From assembly GCA_029204225.1 (NCBI GenBank), contig CM055092.1, forward strand, positions 88,073,666 to 88,137,665: 64,000 nucleotides of DNA. Direction: 5' to 3'. The notes beneath the pieces were generated by a model. It was not told the DNA's origin. It saw nothing but the letters and a program-made list of their open reading frames with translations, and did not search any database. The DNA is from Diphasiastrum complanatum. Its lineage: Eukaryota > Streptophyta > Lycopodiopsida > Lycopodiales > Lycopodiaceae. Positions 44,101 through 55,375 of this stretch are shown here, piece by piece. Position 1 is the first letter of the stretch; each line of letters opens with the position of its first letter. A program made the translations under genes and the position numbers.

Positions 44101-45675
44101 CAATTCTAATGTGTAGATTTAGATCTAAATCAATCAATGCATCTAAAAAGCAAGGACAACTTGATTAATGATTAATATACTTCAAGAGAGTCTTCAAACG
44201 TGTGAAATATTGTCAGTGTATGGACAGTGAGCATAGATTACAATACATTACTCATTGATAGCATTCAATGCAAGAAATCACAACACAAATAATGAAAAAA
44301 CCACGATATGCCTCAAAGACAAGATCTCTCATCAAGATTCGTAACATTATATCATGTTGATTTGCAATATCACGTTGCTATGTAAATCTTAAAATAAAAT
44401 GAAACAATTTATAATCGAAAATGATTATTTTATTATTTTAGGCAAAGAAGCCATTAACAATGGGAATACACTCTTTTCAAAAATATGGACATTTTTATTT
44501 TTACAATTTTTTAATACTAAAGAGTGGCTTTTCAAATCTATATTTAAAGTATTTGATTTACTATTGAACCACTCTTATCTTAGAATTATTAAAAATGCAG
44601 CAAAAAGACTCTAATAAACTTGTGTAAGGATGGAGGAAGCACCTTGAATAGATCCAATACCAAAAACACCATCCAATTTAGTGTTTACTACTAGCTTTTC
44701 CTTGGCTTTAACTCCACTATAAGGCTCCAATTCTTGCAATTCCCTTCACATGTGTGAGTGTATGGTCCGCCATAGGCAGAGGACAATACCTCAACTCCCT
44801 AATGAATCTCACAAATGCAAAGAACCAAATGAAAATGGCAAATATCAAGCATAAAAATCACAACCAACAATGATAGAAGGAAAACTAAATTTTTACTCAT
44901 AAAGTGATGGAGAAACCATTACATATTTATACATAAGTGGCTCGGATTTGAGCATTTTAGGGCTTCTCTGAACTCATCATAACCTAATCCTAACATCCAA
45001 CCTAATAGGTCATTGGATCCACCCTAATTAGGGGTCAACATCTCGAGATCTAAAAACAATGTAAAACCTGCTATTTTTGGCTCATACTTTTTCTCTAACC
45101 TATCTATGTACATTTTGGCCTCATTTCAAAGGTGCCATCACAAAGTAGGGTGTGGAATAAACTTCTTGAAAAGCATCTTATGCTATTTGGCATGTGTAAC
45201 ATGGCATAACATGGGTAACATAGAACTACTAATCACTCCAAGAGATGTTCTTAACTTTATGAATGCTACTTTGAAGAGGTTTAGTGAGTATATCAATCGC
45301 ACAGTCACTACTTGAACATGTTCCAAAGATATCTCCTTTGCTTGCATCTTTTTTCTCACAACATTAGGGCCCTGTTTGAACTCAAAAAGGGCCTCTTCCT
45401 TGTCTAAACATGTTTGCTAATTATGATTAATTATTTCATTAATTGTCCTATGTGGCATTTCACCTTGGGTTTATCATGGGTTAAGTCACATCTCAATAGG
45501 CTCTAGTGTAATATAGTAAGGACAATTGATTTTAATATAGCCTGAAATTTTAAATCCAATATGATGTCCCTTTTTTCAAAGCCTTCAAAAATCGGCTTTT
45601 ATAACTCAGAATGAAATAGAAGAGGGTCCAATATATCTTTGGGATCATGTTTTGAAACAAAATTAAAAAAAAAAA
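41190..45675. other. Long AT-rich intergenic stretch, no gene seen
   Basis: About 4.5 kb without recognisable coding sequence, LTR ends or tandem array. Poly-T runs are common. The short frames (for example 44,399-44,614) are compositionally AT-driven. Confidence 0.45.
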
Positions 45676-46156
45676 AAAGGCGGAGAGGGGTTACAATGCC
45701 CCCTCTCTCGTGTACAACCCCCCCCCCCCCTCCTTATACCCTATGTGCTACGTGCTACGCGTTGGGTGTGAAGCCCAACACTCCTCCCACCCCTCCCTCC
45801 AGGCTGTTGGGCGCCTAGGGCCCAGAGGAGCCCACATGTCCCCCCTCCCCAGGCCTGACCTCGGGCCGTTGGCACTGTTGGGGGGCGCATGCTAAGCGCC
45901 CGACTCCGCACAATCCCCTCCCCGAGCCTATTCCCGGATAGCGCCGACCCCGTGGGGGGCAGGGAGGGGGGGGGGGACACGTGGGCCCTCTGGGCCCTGG
46001 GCACCCAACGACCTTGAGGGAGGGGCGAGGGAACGTTGGGCTTCATGTGTAGCACATAGTAGGGGGATATTAAGGTATAAGGGAGGGGAGGGGAGGACAA
46101 AGGGGAGAGGGTGTACAAGGGAGGGGTGCTTTGTACCCCCATCCCCCCTTCCCTCT
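45676..46156. mobile_element. GC-rich foldback element (long imperfect inverted repeat)
   Basis: Outer arms pair GGGGTTACAATGCCCC (from about 45,686) with the complement of GGGGTGCTTTGTACCCCC (46,122-46,139). Inside, TATGTGCTACGTGCTA and TGTGAAGCCCAAC pair with right-arm CTTCATGTGTAGCACATA. Inner arms pair TTGGGCGCCTAGGGCCCAGA (45,807 on) with the complement of CTGGGCCCTGGGCACCCAA (45,992-46,010). A centre of about 110 bases is left. It has no coding capacity. Structure fits a foldback or MITE-type element; no target duplication could be defined. Confidence 0.75.
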
Positions 46157-46616
46157 TGTTTTTTTGTTTAGGCTTTGATTATATTTTCATTCAAAATTCA
46201 AATTTGAGACTTGTCATAGCATTATTATTATGAGTTGAGAAAGTAGAGTGTTAGGACCTTTTTTGGCAAGGGATTGGTCCAGTCAAAAAGTCCTAAAAGG
46301 GTCAGGGGGCCACTACTGATGGTGATTTATGCCCTACATGAGTAACGGAGGACCTGCCACCTCCAATCCTAGGGGCCTTTTTTGCTACCCTGTGCTTCCG
46401 AGCCGATGAGAGTTTTTCAGGCTCTCAAAAGTACGACTGTAAGGAGGGGGTGCTAGCACTTCTGATTCAATGATTCACTAGATTTCTAGGTTCGCATTTT
46501 TCTAGGTCCTTCTAGCTTTCTAGGTCCTTCATTTTTTTTTGTTGGCTAATTCTGGCAAATCCCCAAGATACTCGGATAGAGCTACCCAAGCGCACCTCTC
46601 ACCTTAGATTGAGGAG

Positions 46617-46730
46617 ATGAACGAAGACTGACAGCCGAGAAATGCTAGTTAAGAATGATAAGTGTGAGCCTCATGGTGAATATCGAAAGATGGAATGCCC
46701 ATGTAAGAACTAGTATTTCTAGGCATTTGT
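46617..46730 (+). repeat. Dispersed repeat fragment, inverted copy at 4,465-4,600
   Basis: GTGAGCCTCATGGTGAATAT and CGAAAGATGGAATG align with the reverse complement of 4,465-4,600. Confidence 0.5.
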
Positions 46731-46840
46731 AAAAAATGCAAGTAGACCCCTCTTAGAAAAGTAGAGTGAGCCACCTTTTGATGGTGACTTCTAGGGGAGA
46801 GGATAATGTTTGCTAATGTTCTGTATTGCTTATTACCCGT

Positions 46841-48094
46841 TTCCTACTGATAATGAAGACATGTTCCTATTAGCCTACAACCGACATGGTCTTGCTATTC
46901 TTCTCAGCTCTGCAGTTTGCGGTATAATGGTGGTATAATAGTGATGTACCCCGCCTGTCAATTGGCACATCAACGATTTGATCTCAATCCTACTGATAAT
47001 GGATGCTCAACTTCAATCTGCATCTATCAGAATTCAAATGCCTACGTTCTATAGTCTGTTTCAAATATTTCTTGGGTTTTGACCGAATGTAGATTATTGC
47101 TAGTCTACTCTAAGCAAGAATAGAGAATGGGATTGAAACTAATCTTACTAGAATCAACAGAATCAACAAAACTGAATTTAACTAAGAACTACAAATGCTA
47201 CAAAGTGCTTATTACAAATATCACTCAACATTTGTAACAAGAACTTCTCAGGGAGTCAAGCACCAAGCAGCATCAGATTAGACTGATTATGATCTGCCAC
47301 CAAGCCCTGCACATCTACCTGATGAAGAAACAAAATGTGCCTAACTACAAAGCCTTGCTAGCTTTCAGCCTTCCGCCTGACATGAAACACGAAGACGAAC
47401 AATTCGTGAACACGAAAGTCAAAGGAAACGAAGAAGAACAGTTCGCGAACACGAAAGTCAAAAGAAACAAAGACAAACGGTTCGTGAATACGAAAGATTC
47501 ACGAACGAGAATATTTTGCAGTCTGGCACGAGAACCTTCTGCGGTCTAGTACGAGAGAAGGCAGACGACCAAAACGAAACCAACAATGGAAACGGAACCA
47601 ACGAAGGAAACGAAACCAACAGCGGAAACAAAACCAATGTTGTGAAACCTTCTCTTGCCCCTCACGCTCCAAAGAGTACCAGCGAGATCATGCAAGTACC
47701 TAGAAGTATAGATGTCTGATCTGATGGCATGACATCAGCAAATACACCTTAGGTCGTGGCTAATCTGCCTTGTAGCCATTGTGCACATGTCTTTCCTTTT
47801 ACGTTGTATGATCTTGTATGCAAATGTGTCTGCTGTTATTCGTGTGTCTGATTTCTCTTGTTCATTTTAATACTGCACCTTGGCTGAAATTATGTTGAAT
47901 GCTGCATTAGTTCAGCAGTGCCTGACTACACTCTGGAGGACTGTAGGAGCGATTCAGCAGGCAGTGTCCAGCGATCGCATCTGAACTCCATCCGAGTCGC
48001 GGTTGAGTCATGGTCGTGAAAGCCTCGCGAATCATCAGTGAATTGGATTCTCATCAGTGGTAGTAGAGAACATCACCAACCCGATTCTCATCAG
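46841..48094 (+). repeat. LTR-like region of a Copia element (start uncertain)
   Basis: This stretch leads directly into the primer-binding site at 48,095. Its first 480 bases match the repeat at 3,692-4,135, and 47,893-48,000 matches 28,065-28,215. It contains a 39-bp imperfect repeat at 47,391-47,500 (TTCGTGAACACGAAAGTCAA) and an 18-bp repeat at 47,576-47,640. The LTR is taken to end at 48,094. Where it begins is unclear, and no 3' partner was found. Confidence 0.55.
47576..47640. repeat. 18-bp tandem repeat, 3.5 copies
   Basis: The unit GAAACCAACAATGGAAAC recurs with substitutions at 18-base spacing. In one frame it reads a run of Asn/Gly/Thr/Glu, but no gene context supports translation. 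Confidence 0.8.
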
Positions 48095-48107
48095 TGGTAT
48101 CAGAGCC
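48095..48107 (+). other. Primer-binding site fused to RT coding sequence
   Basis: TGGTATCAGAGCC, the initiator-Met tRNA site, is followed within two codons by the RT linker reading PLPHKRKTVKCKWVFK. An imperfect duplicate of the preceding sequence and site (ATTCTCATCAGTGGTA then GTAGAG) lies 34 bases upstream at 48,050-48,068. Confidence 0.85.
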
Positions 48108-49185
48108 ATTACCACATAAGCGCAAGACTGTCAAATGCAAATGGGTCTTCAAGCTCAAATACGGACCAGATGGGAATGTGACAAAATACAAGGTAAGACT
48201 GGTAGCGAAAGGTTTCTCTCAGAGATATGGTATTGACTACTTTGAAATCTTCTCTCCTATCGTCAAACATTCATCCCTACATTTGTTATTTGCATATGCA
48301 GCAGCTTATGACCTCAGGATCCGCATTGTGGACGAGAAGACAACCTTCTTGCATGGTGAACTAGATGAAGAGGTCTATATGGATCAACCCCCAGGATATG
48401 TCTCAAATTCACTTCCTGACATCCATGGTCTGAAACAGTTAGCCCGACAATGGTACAAGAAGAAAAATCAAGCCCTGAAGTCATTAGGATTCAAGCCTCT
48501 GTTGGCTGATTCCAATGTAAATGTCAGAGATAGATGGGCAGATCATCATTGTGGTTGTGTATGTGGATGACACTCTGATACTTTGTAGGAGTGAACAACT
48601 GATTGCTGAAGTGAAGACAAACACCTCGAAACATTTTGAGATCGTGGATCTGGGAGAAGCCAAGTGTTACCTAGGCTTACAAATTGAAAGGGACTACAAG
48701 GGAGGTAAGTTATACCTTCACCAGTCCAGATACACCCAGAAGATCCTAGAGGACTTTGGGATGTTGAATTGCAAAGGAGCAAATACTCCAATGCTCGCAG
48801 GGACGGTGCTTGCTGACAAGCGACGACTGTCCGAAGACGGAGGAAGACAAAGAACAGATGCAACTCACACCTTATAGGAAGCTAATAGGATCACTGATGT
48901 ACCTTGTAGACAACACACGTCCTGATATTGCTTATGCAGTATTCAGGATGAGCCAATTCTGCATGAATCCAGGCTCGCCACATTGGAAGATTGCGAAACA
49001 AATTTTGCAATATCTTCAATTAACAAGGGATTATGGCTTTTGCGATTGTCGTGATGCAGGTTTCAGGATACTTTCCTAGCGATGCTAGCTAGGCATCTCT
49101 CAAAGACGACTGTAAAAGCATCCTGTGAAGCAGAGTACGTAGCAGCAGCAAAGATGGCGTTGATGTACTTTCAAGACCTGTAAAA
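48108..49185 (+). pseudogene. Copia RT/RNase H relic lacking gag, protease and integrase
   Basis: Frames in order: 48,108-48,570 with VAKGFSQRYGIDYFEIFSP and FLHGELDEEVYMDQPPGY; 48,521-48,877 with VVVYVDDTLILCRSEQ (active site YVDD) and KCYLGLQIERD; and 48,810-49,079 with LIGSLMYLVDNTRPDIAYAV. At about 49,105-49,160 KASCEAEYVAAAK of RNase H remains, with a deletion before it. Two frameshifts break the gene. It differs clearly from the intact 11,023 element and represents another Copia lineage. The 5' join to the primer-binding site removes at least gag, protease and integrase. Confidence 0.88.
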
Positions 49186-49189
49186 CAAG

Positions 49190-49546
49190 TTTAGAGGACC
49201 TGATTTCAACCTAGATTAATTAGATTTCATGACCATAAGTCAAATCTAATCAATGGCACTCAATCTTGGTAGCTTATCCTAAGATTTCCACCAAAAATTA
49301 CATCAAAAACTCACAAATTGAATTTCTTTGGATCAAATGAATACCATGCATTAAATGTAGGTTCAGATGTGCCCACACATGTGGACAGTATGGATTTGGA
49401 CCCCTACCAATTTTGGGATGAAATCTCCTCACCAAAATCAAGATTCTAGCTTGTCCTCTCAATACTAGTTTTTAGCACCAAAACTTGCTAAAAATGGATT
49501 TGCTTTTGATCAATAGCTTATGCTCTTGTACTTGGCTCTGATACCA
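49190..49546 (-). mobile_element. Leader and primer-binding site of a family-A Copia element (truncated)
   Basis: GGCTCTGATACCA at 49,534-49,546 is the reverse complement of the primer-binding site and touches the LTR at 49,547. The remaining bases to about 49,190 would be the non-coding leader. The element is cut off by the Copia relic to the left, so gag is missing. Confidence 0.75.
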
Positions 49547-50240
49547 TGTGAAAGTACTGTACTTTAGGACAAAAAATAGATCTACAAAATATCCACAAGA
49601 GTGATTGGATGCTTGCTTAACAATCTACCAAAAAACTAGACACAAAAAAGTTGATCTAGATTGGCAATTTGACAAACAACAAGCATTAACAATCAAAAAC
49701 ATTGATCAACATTGAAATACGAGCCCACACGTGTGTACTATAGGGTATAGTACGGGCTTCAAGCTGAGAAACAAGTAGAAATTGATTTGGTTTCATTTGG
49801 ATCACAAAAACTCAATGTACATAGTGAACTAGCTTGAGATTGAGCTCCAAAAATTTCTATCTTCTCACTATGGGAGCTTGGAATACATAGCAAATTCGAC
49901 TTCCTTCTTGAAGTTAGGTAGATTTCCAGCATGTAATAAGGAAATTAAGTCACTCTTCTTGCCCTAAAATAAAACCCTAGCCTAGATCCTAGAGTTATGC
50001 TTGTTAGGTAGCGAGTTGGTCAAATTTTCACCTTAAACTTAGGTGTAGGTCCTATAAAGTAGGGATGACCACCAAATAGACATGACCAACTCTCTTGACT
50101 TGACCTAACCTACATTAGGAGTGGGTTGACACGTGGCATCTTGGTCTTACATGTGTGGAACCCAATTATACACAATATTTACAATGTTCTACATGGTTTT
50201 TGATCAAGCTAGATTTGCCAATTTTTGGCAATTCTTCACA
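49547..50240 (-). repeat. Family-A LTR copy 1 (694 bp; 5' LTR)
   Basis: On the minus strand it runs TGTGAAGAATTGCC to TACAGTACTTTCACA. Its inner side abuts the primer-binding site at 49,534-49,546. It holds CACACGTGTG (49,726-49,735), ACACGTGGC (about 50,130, ABRE/G-box type) and a minus-strand TATA (CTTTATAGG near 50,055). Confidence 0.92.
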
Positions 50241-50783
50241 ATAAGTAGATAGGGCCAATTTTGGCTTTAGTCGTAAAAATTCAAGTACACATGTTTTGTC
50301 TTAATTAGACCAAAAGTCAACTATGACATAGCTAGAGCTAGTTAGGTTGTTTACAAGTGGCTAGATTAGATTTGATGAGTGATGTTCCCTACGTGTTGGC
50401 AAAGAGTTGTCAAGGGTCCAATCATAAGTGAGATATTTGGTAAAAGGGTCCAATTAAAATCAAGGGATGATATTGAGTTTTTGAGTCATATTGGAGATTG
50501 ATCAATTTTGTGTGTATACCACTCTCTCTCTACCCGAGGCTTGATTGACACTTTCTCTCTCTACCTGAGAGAAAGCAATTTTCTTACTTAATTTTTTTCA
50601 TGAGTACCTCCCACACGTGTGAAAGAACTTTGGTGATGAATGTATGCATGTAGATTTGTGTCTTTGCCTTAGAATTTGACATAGATCTTGGATTTCAATC
50701 TATAGTTGATCTAAAGTGCAAGAACAAAGCTTAGGAGATCATAATCACAAATTAGGACATTCCCACATGTGTGAATTTTTCCA
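50241..50783 (+). repeat. Family-B LTR, 3' part (5' LTR of the forward Copia element)
   Basis: It matches the solo LTR 32,079-32,884 from GATAGGGCC onward, including the CTCTCTCTACC blocks and AGTTGATCTAAAGTGCAAGA. The first part of this LTR is missing here, replaced by the family-A LTR ending at 50,240. It ends directly before the primer-binding site at 50,784. CACACGTGTG lies at 50,612-50,621. Confidence 0.88.
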
Positions 50784-50796
50784 TGGTATCAGAGCC
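50784..50796 (+). other. Primer-binding site of the family-B Copia element
   Basis: TGGTATCAGAGCC, the initiator-Met tRNA type, immediately follows the LTR and precedes gag by about 200 bases. Confidence 0.93.
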
Positions 50797-50993
50797 TACC
50801 TAAGTGCTTGATGCATCTCTCGTCATAAGTTTGAAAATTTTCATGAAAATCAAGATCTAGAGAGTGTTGATTTCATCTCCCACATTTTATTGCAAGATCT
50901 TGCATAGGAGCTGGTAGTACACCTTTTGAGGATCCTATAATGAGAGAGAAGCAACACTTATTGTCTCATTACAAGGATTCTTCACTACTTTTG

Positions 50994-52243
50994 ATGGCAT
51001 CCATGGGTTCCTTCCTATTGGAATCTAGTGAAAGACTATCTACCTCCAACTATTCTATTTGGAAGGTTAGAATGGAGTCAATCTTGATACTCCAAGATGT
51101 GATGGACATAGTACTTGGGATTGAGGAGGAGCCTCAAGTCCTTCAAGAAGTACAAAGATATAAGAAGAGAGCTAGGATGGCTCTAAATTATATCAAAACG
51201 AATGTCTCTAATGAGATTTTGAGAGAGATTGGTGCTTGTACCTCGGCCAAGGAAGCTTGGGATGCACTCAAAGCTATCTATGAGGCCAAGAATACCTCTA
51301 GGCTCCTCACTCTTAGAAATCAAATATTCCAAAGATGTCAAAAGAGTGATGAGAGTGCTACTAATTATGTATTGAGAGTGAAAGACATTCATAGGGAGCT
51401 TGCTTGTATTGGAGATTCTATCAATCAAAGTGAGCTAGTCCAAGTCATACTTAATGGCTTGAGAGATGAATATGAAAATCTTTTCCAATCCTATGCTATC
51501 AAGGAGGATTTACCAAACCTGGAGGCCTTGCAAGGAGTTCTTATAGCTGAATAATCAAGGCACGAGAACAAGCTTTTGAGGATGGCAAATTGTCCCTCAA
51601 TCATAATGGTGATGGCAAAGCACTATCTGTCAAAGACAAGCACAAAGGGAGGAGCAAGAAGCATCACCAACAATTCTCTAAAGACAAAGTCCAAGATGGA
51701 GAGGAGGAGGATACCTCTCAAGCTTCTACCTCTAAGATGAAGAAGAAGAATGTTAAGTGCTTCTTTTGTGGCAAGAAAGGCCTCTATGCCACTGATTGTT
51801 TCAAAAAGAAGAACCAATTCAAGCAATCCAACATCTCTAATGAGAAATAAGACTCTATTGAAAGTGATGGAGAAGGATCTCTTGTGGTTTGTAGCTTCTC
51901 CACTTTCCCCTTCAAGAAGGATGGCTCTTGGTATATTGATAGCGGAGCATCATCTCACATGTGTTGCTCCAAGGACTCTTTCTCATCTATCTTGCCTTAT
52001 GAAGGAGCCAAGAAGACTATATACATTGCAAATGATCAAGAGTGCAAAATTGAAGGAGTAGGGAGTATTCTCTTGAAGCTTGCATCTTCTAAAGTTCTCT
52101 CTCTCAACAAGGTTCTTTCTGTTCCAAAGCTTACAAAGAACCTCATAAGTGTTGGTCAACTTCTTGATAGTGGCCATGATGTGAAATTCCATATTGATAC
52201 TTGTGATCAAGAAGGATGGCGATTCATAATTATTGCCATCTAA
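50994..52243 (+). pseudogene. Family-B Copia gag and protease, broken and truncated
   Basis: Gag starts at 50,994 (MASMGSFLLESSERLSTSNY), matching the intact element's MASNGGIMLESSERL; an upstream in-frame ATG at 50,940 is less likely. Gag runs to a stop at 51,554, just after LQGVLIAE. After a frameshift, 51,590-51,850 carries the zinc knuckle CFFCGKKGLYATDC with L in place of the usual H. Another break is followed by protease with WYIDSGASSHM (51,884-52,243) and ISVGQLLDSGHDVKF. Sequence then ends without integrase or RT. It is non-functional: three breaks, one lost zinc ligand and no pol enzymes. Confidence 0.9.
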
Positions 52244-52536
52244 GAAACTGAACTTATATCAAGTACATCCAATAGCATGCTTTCAAATATTGGCCCATCC
52301 CATACTTATGAATTGACCATGTAAACTCTTAAAAAGGCTTTGTATCAAACCTAAGTGTAACAATCCAACCAAGGTAAATTACCATCATTTTGTTTTTCTC
52401 TCAAGAACACAAATAATCAATCATAATTCTAACTCTCCACCCAATCATAGATGCATAAAATATAAAAGTTGGAACAAGTCTAATTACACACACACACACA
52501 CTTGCACGCACTCACATGCACATGCACACATGCGTG
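52244..52536. other. Degenerate stretch with a (CA)n tract
   Basis: No coding similarity was recognised after the protease. A CA/CACG-rich microsatellite lies at about 52,487-52,536. Confidence 0.6.
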
Positions 52537-52619
52537 CATGTGAAAAATTTAAAAAAGTTATCTATCTTGACTTTAGGGGTTTGAAAACGATTTTTCATCA
52601 AGCATCATGGTGTCATTAT
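52537..52619 (+). repeat. Start of a family-B-type LTR, interrupted by a family-A LTR
   Basis: It opens TGTGAAAAATTTAAAAAAGT and includes TTGACTTTAGGGGTTTGAAA, which matches the solo B LTR (GTTGACTCTAGGGGTTTGA, reverse complement near 32,740). It breaks off at GGTGTCATTAT, where the family-A LTR begins. It is probably the 3' LTR of the forward element. Confidence 0.65.
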
Positions 52620-53315
52620 TGTGAAAGTACTGTACTTTAGGACCATAAATGGATCTACAAAAGATCCACAAGAGTGATTAGATGCTTGCTTAACCATCTA
52701 TCAAAAAACTAGACACAAAAAAGTTGATCTAGATTGGCAATTTGACAAACAACAAGCAGTAACAATCAAAAGCATTGATCAACATTGAAATCCGAGACCA
52801 CACGTGTGTACTACAGGCTTTAGTATGGCCTTCAAGCTGAGAAACAAGTAGAAATTGATTTGGTTTCATTTGGATCACAAAAACTCAATGTACATAGTGA
52901 ACTAGCTTGAGATTGCCAATGAGCTCCAAAAATTTCTATCTTCTCACTATGGGAGCTTGGAACATAGCAAATTCGACTTTATTCTTGAAGTTAGTGGATT
53001 TCCAGCATGAAATAAGGAAGTTAACTCACTCTTTTTGCCCTAAAATGAAACCTAGCCTAGATCCTAGAGTTATGCTTGGTAGGTAGCTAGTTGGTCAAAT
53101 TTTCACCTTAAACTTAGGTGTAGGTCCTATAAAGTAGGGATGACCACCAAATAGACATGACCAACTCTCTTGACTTGACCTAACCTACATTAGGAGTGGG
53201 TTGGCACGTGGCATCTTGGCCTTACATGTGTGGAACCCAATTATACACAATATTTACAATGTTCTACATGGTTTTTGATCAAGCTAGATTTGCCAATTTT
53301 TGGCAATTCTTCACA
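52620..53315 (-). repeat. Family-A LTR copy 2 (696 bp; 3' LTR)
   Basis: It has the same ends as copy 1. A purine-rich tract (minus strand AATTTGAGGAGGAG) directly adjoins its right side, so it is the 3' LTR of the reverse element at 53,316-55,318. It carries CACACGTGTG (52,799-52,808) and GCACGTGGC near 53,205. Its right half is almost identical to copy 1, while its left end is closer to copy 3. Confidence 0.92.
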
Positions 53316-53332
53316 CTCCTCCTCAAATTTAG
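53316..53332 (-). other. Polypurine tract of the family-A element
   Basis: On the minus strand CTAAATTTGAGGAGGAG lies immediately before the LTR start TGTGAAG. Position and composition fit the plus-strand primer. Confidence 0.85.
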
Positions 53333-54152
53333 CTTGATCTATTTACAAATCTCTTGATAGATGAATGAAAGCTTTTAGAAGTGTCTAAAAAATAAGGACC
53401 TTTTGAGACTCCAATAGAGAATGATGTCCATGAAGGATATTTCACCACCTTTTAGAGGATCCCTTACAAGATGTTCCATAAATGTGTCCATGTAGCACAC
53501 TTCAAAACAAAACATCATGCCAAGCCATGGATTCCAAGGCATTTTGTGCACTTGAAGATACATCATTCAAAATATTAAGTGCATAAATAATGTTGCCAAA
53601 GACAACTTGCCTTGCTTGATCCATATGATTGAGCCTTGATGGCTCCATCTTGATACTCAAGGTTCTTCTTGGAGTCCTTGGGTCTTGAGCTTGCTCCTCC
53701 ACTTGACTTGACTCCAAACCATCAATGAATTGAATAAGGTGTTGATCCAAAGGTGCTTCTTCAAGTTTACAAATCTTCCACTTTTGAAAGATCACATTTC
53801 CACCATTGACAACTTCTTTGATGGAAAACAAGTAGATTCTACAATCTCTACTTGAAGAGCAAAACACTACCATTATTCCTATCATTAAAATAGGATAATC
53901 TTTGGTCCTTACATTGGAATGATCATGCTCAAAGCATGTGGAACCAAAGATTTCCAGTACAAATGATGTTTCATCTTTTATGACACTATTCAAACTATTA
54001 CAAAAATAGTTATCCAATGAAATTGCTTTATCAACAACAAATGGAGATTTGAAAGCATCTAATTTCATTGTCTTGTCATAAAGAGTACTAAACACCATAG
54101 ATCTTAAAGATAAGCAACAAGTCACTCCATGTCTACTAAAACTATCTAACAA
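53333..54152 (-). pseudogene. Family-A integrase C-terminus, pre-RT linker and RNase H tail
   Basis: The minus strand reads FGSTCFEHDHSNVRTKDYPI and YLFSIKEVVNGGNVIF, matching the C-terminal integrase segment, then TPRRTLSIKMEPSRLNHMD (pre-RT linker). Near 53,450 MEHLVRDPLKGGEISF recalls the end of RNase H. All of RT and most of RNase H are deleted. The RNase H tail then reaches the polypurine tract. Confidence 0.7.
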
Positions 54153-54156
54153 GTAC

Positions 54157-55318
54157 TCAAGTCATTGAGGACTTCCTTGGAACTCTCATGCTTTGAGGTT
54201 GATCCTCAAGATCTTCCTCCTTTTGATGCTCCTCCTCAATGCAATCAAGATCACACTTTGCCAAGATCTCCTCTTGAGTGATCTCCTCCTTTGCCAGGCT
54301 CATTCTTTCAAAAGCAACACTAGCTTCCAACTTAAACAATCTTCCATGTTTAAATCCCTTTGCAATGCAAACATCATTCTTCAAGATGAAACAAATACCA
54401 TGCTTAATGTGGACATCCAAACCACTTTCTAAGAGTAGACCAACACTAATCATATTATTGGTGATTGATGGTACATGAAGGACATTTTCTAGATCCATGC
54501 ATTTTGAGGATTCTAGACACAAAGAGATGGTGCCAACACCATCTATCCTACACTCTTCATCATTTGCAGTAAAGACAAACTTTTTAGCATCATTGAAAGT
54601 GTGTAAGGTTGAGAAAAAGTCCTTTTCACAAGACATGTGGGAGCTAGCCCCAGTGTCAATCCACCAATTGTCTCTTGAATTGCTATTGCTTGTTGGTGAG
54701 GATGTAGATGCCATCAAGAATACATCTACTTCATCCTCATCATCCTCCTTTGCAGGGTTTCCTTGTTTGTCCTCCTCCACTTGTGCTCTTAGCCTCTTGT
54801 AGCATTCAGATGCATAATGCCCCTTCTTTTCACAAAAGAAGCATTTCTGCTTTGACTTGTCCTTTGAGCTTGATGCATCATCCTCTTCTTTGGCCTCCTT
54901 TGGATGCTTCTTCTTTCCATTGGTCTTATTTTTGCCCTTGAATGAGAAATTGGCTTTCTCATCACCATCCTGCAAAGACAAGAAACTCATCCTAGATTTT
55001 GCATGGAGCATCCTACACTCTTCAGCCACTAATACACTATGAAGTTTTTCTATAGTTGGCAAAGTGTTTTGGATGACAAAACTTTGGACCAAATTTGCAA
55101 AGTCATCTCCTAGACCATTAAGGACAATTTGTACAAGCTCTCCATCACGAATCTTCTCTCCAATGGAAGCCAACTTCCTATTTAGAGACTTGATTTTGAG
55201 TACATAATCATTTGCACTCTCTTCACTTCTCCTCATGATTTGCAAAATCTGATTTCTGAGCATGAGAACTCTAGAAGTATTGCTAGATTCATAGATTGAT
55301 TTTAAAGACTCCCAAGCC
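54157..55318 (-). pseudogene. Family-A Copia gag-protease, N-terminally truncated
   Basis: The open part from 55,263 is 368 codons, and in-frame sequence continues to about 55,318 (KSKEAWESLKSIYESSNTSR). It includes the gag core (QSFVIQNTLPTIEKLHSVLV), zinc knuckle CFFCEKKGHYASEC and protease WWIDTGASSHM with all key residues. After protease it jumps to an acidic linker with RVPRKSS, normally found before RT, so integrase is missing in this frame. The gag N-terminus is replaced at about 55,318 by a family-B LTR fragment. Confidence 0.88.
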
Positions 55319-55375
55319 TCTTTTGACTTTAGGGGTTTGAAAAAGATTTTTCATCAAGCATCATGGTGTCATTAT
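55319..55375 (+). repeat. Second copy of the family-B LTR start fragment
   Basis: This 55-base stretch (TTGACTTTAGGGGTTTGAAA to GGTGTCATTAT) is the same as 52,565-52,619 apart from one base. As there, it directly touches a family-A LTR on its right. On its left it is joined to gag at TTGA. Confidence 0.88.

Noticed and set aside
45710-46142. Pro/Gly-rich frames in the GC-rich patch
   Set aside because: They follow from the GC-rich inverted repeat; the structure explains the open frames.
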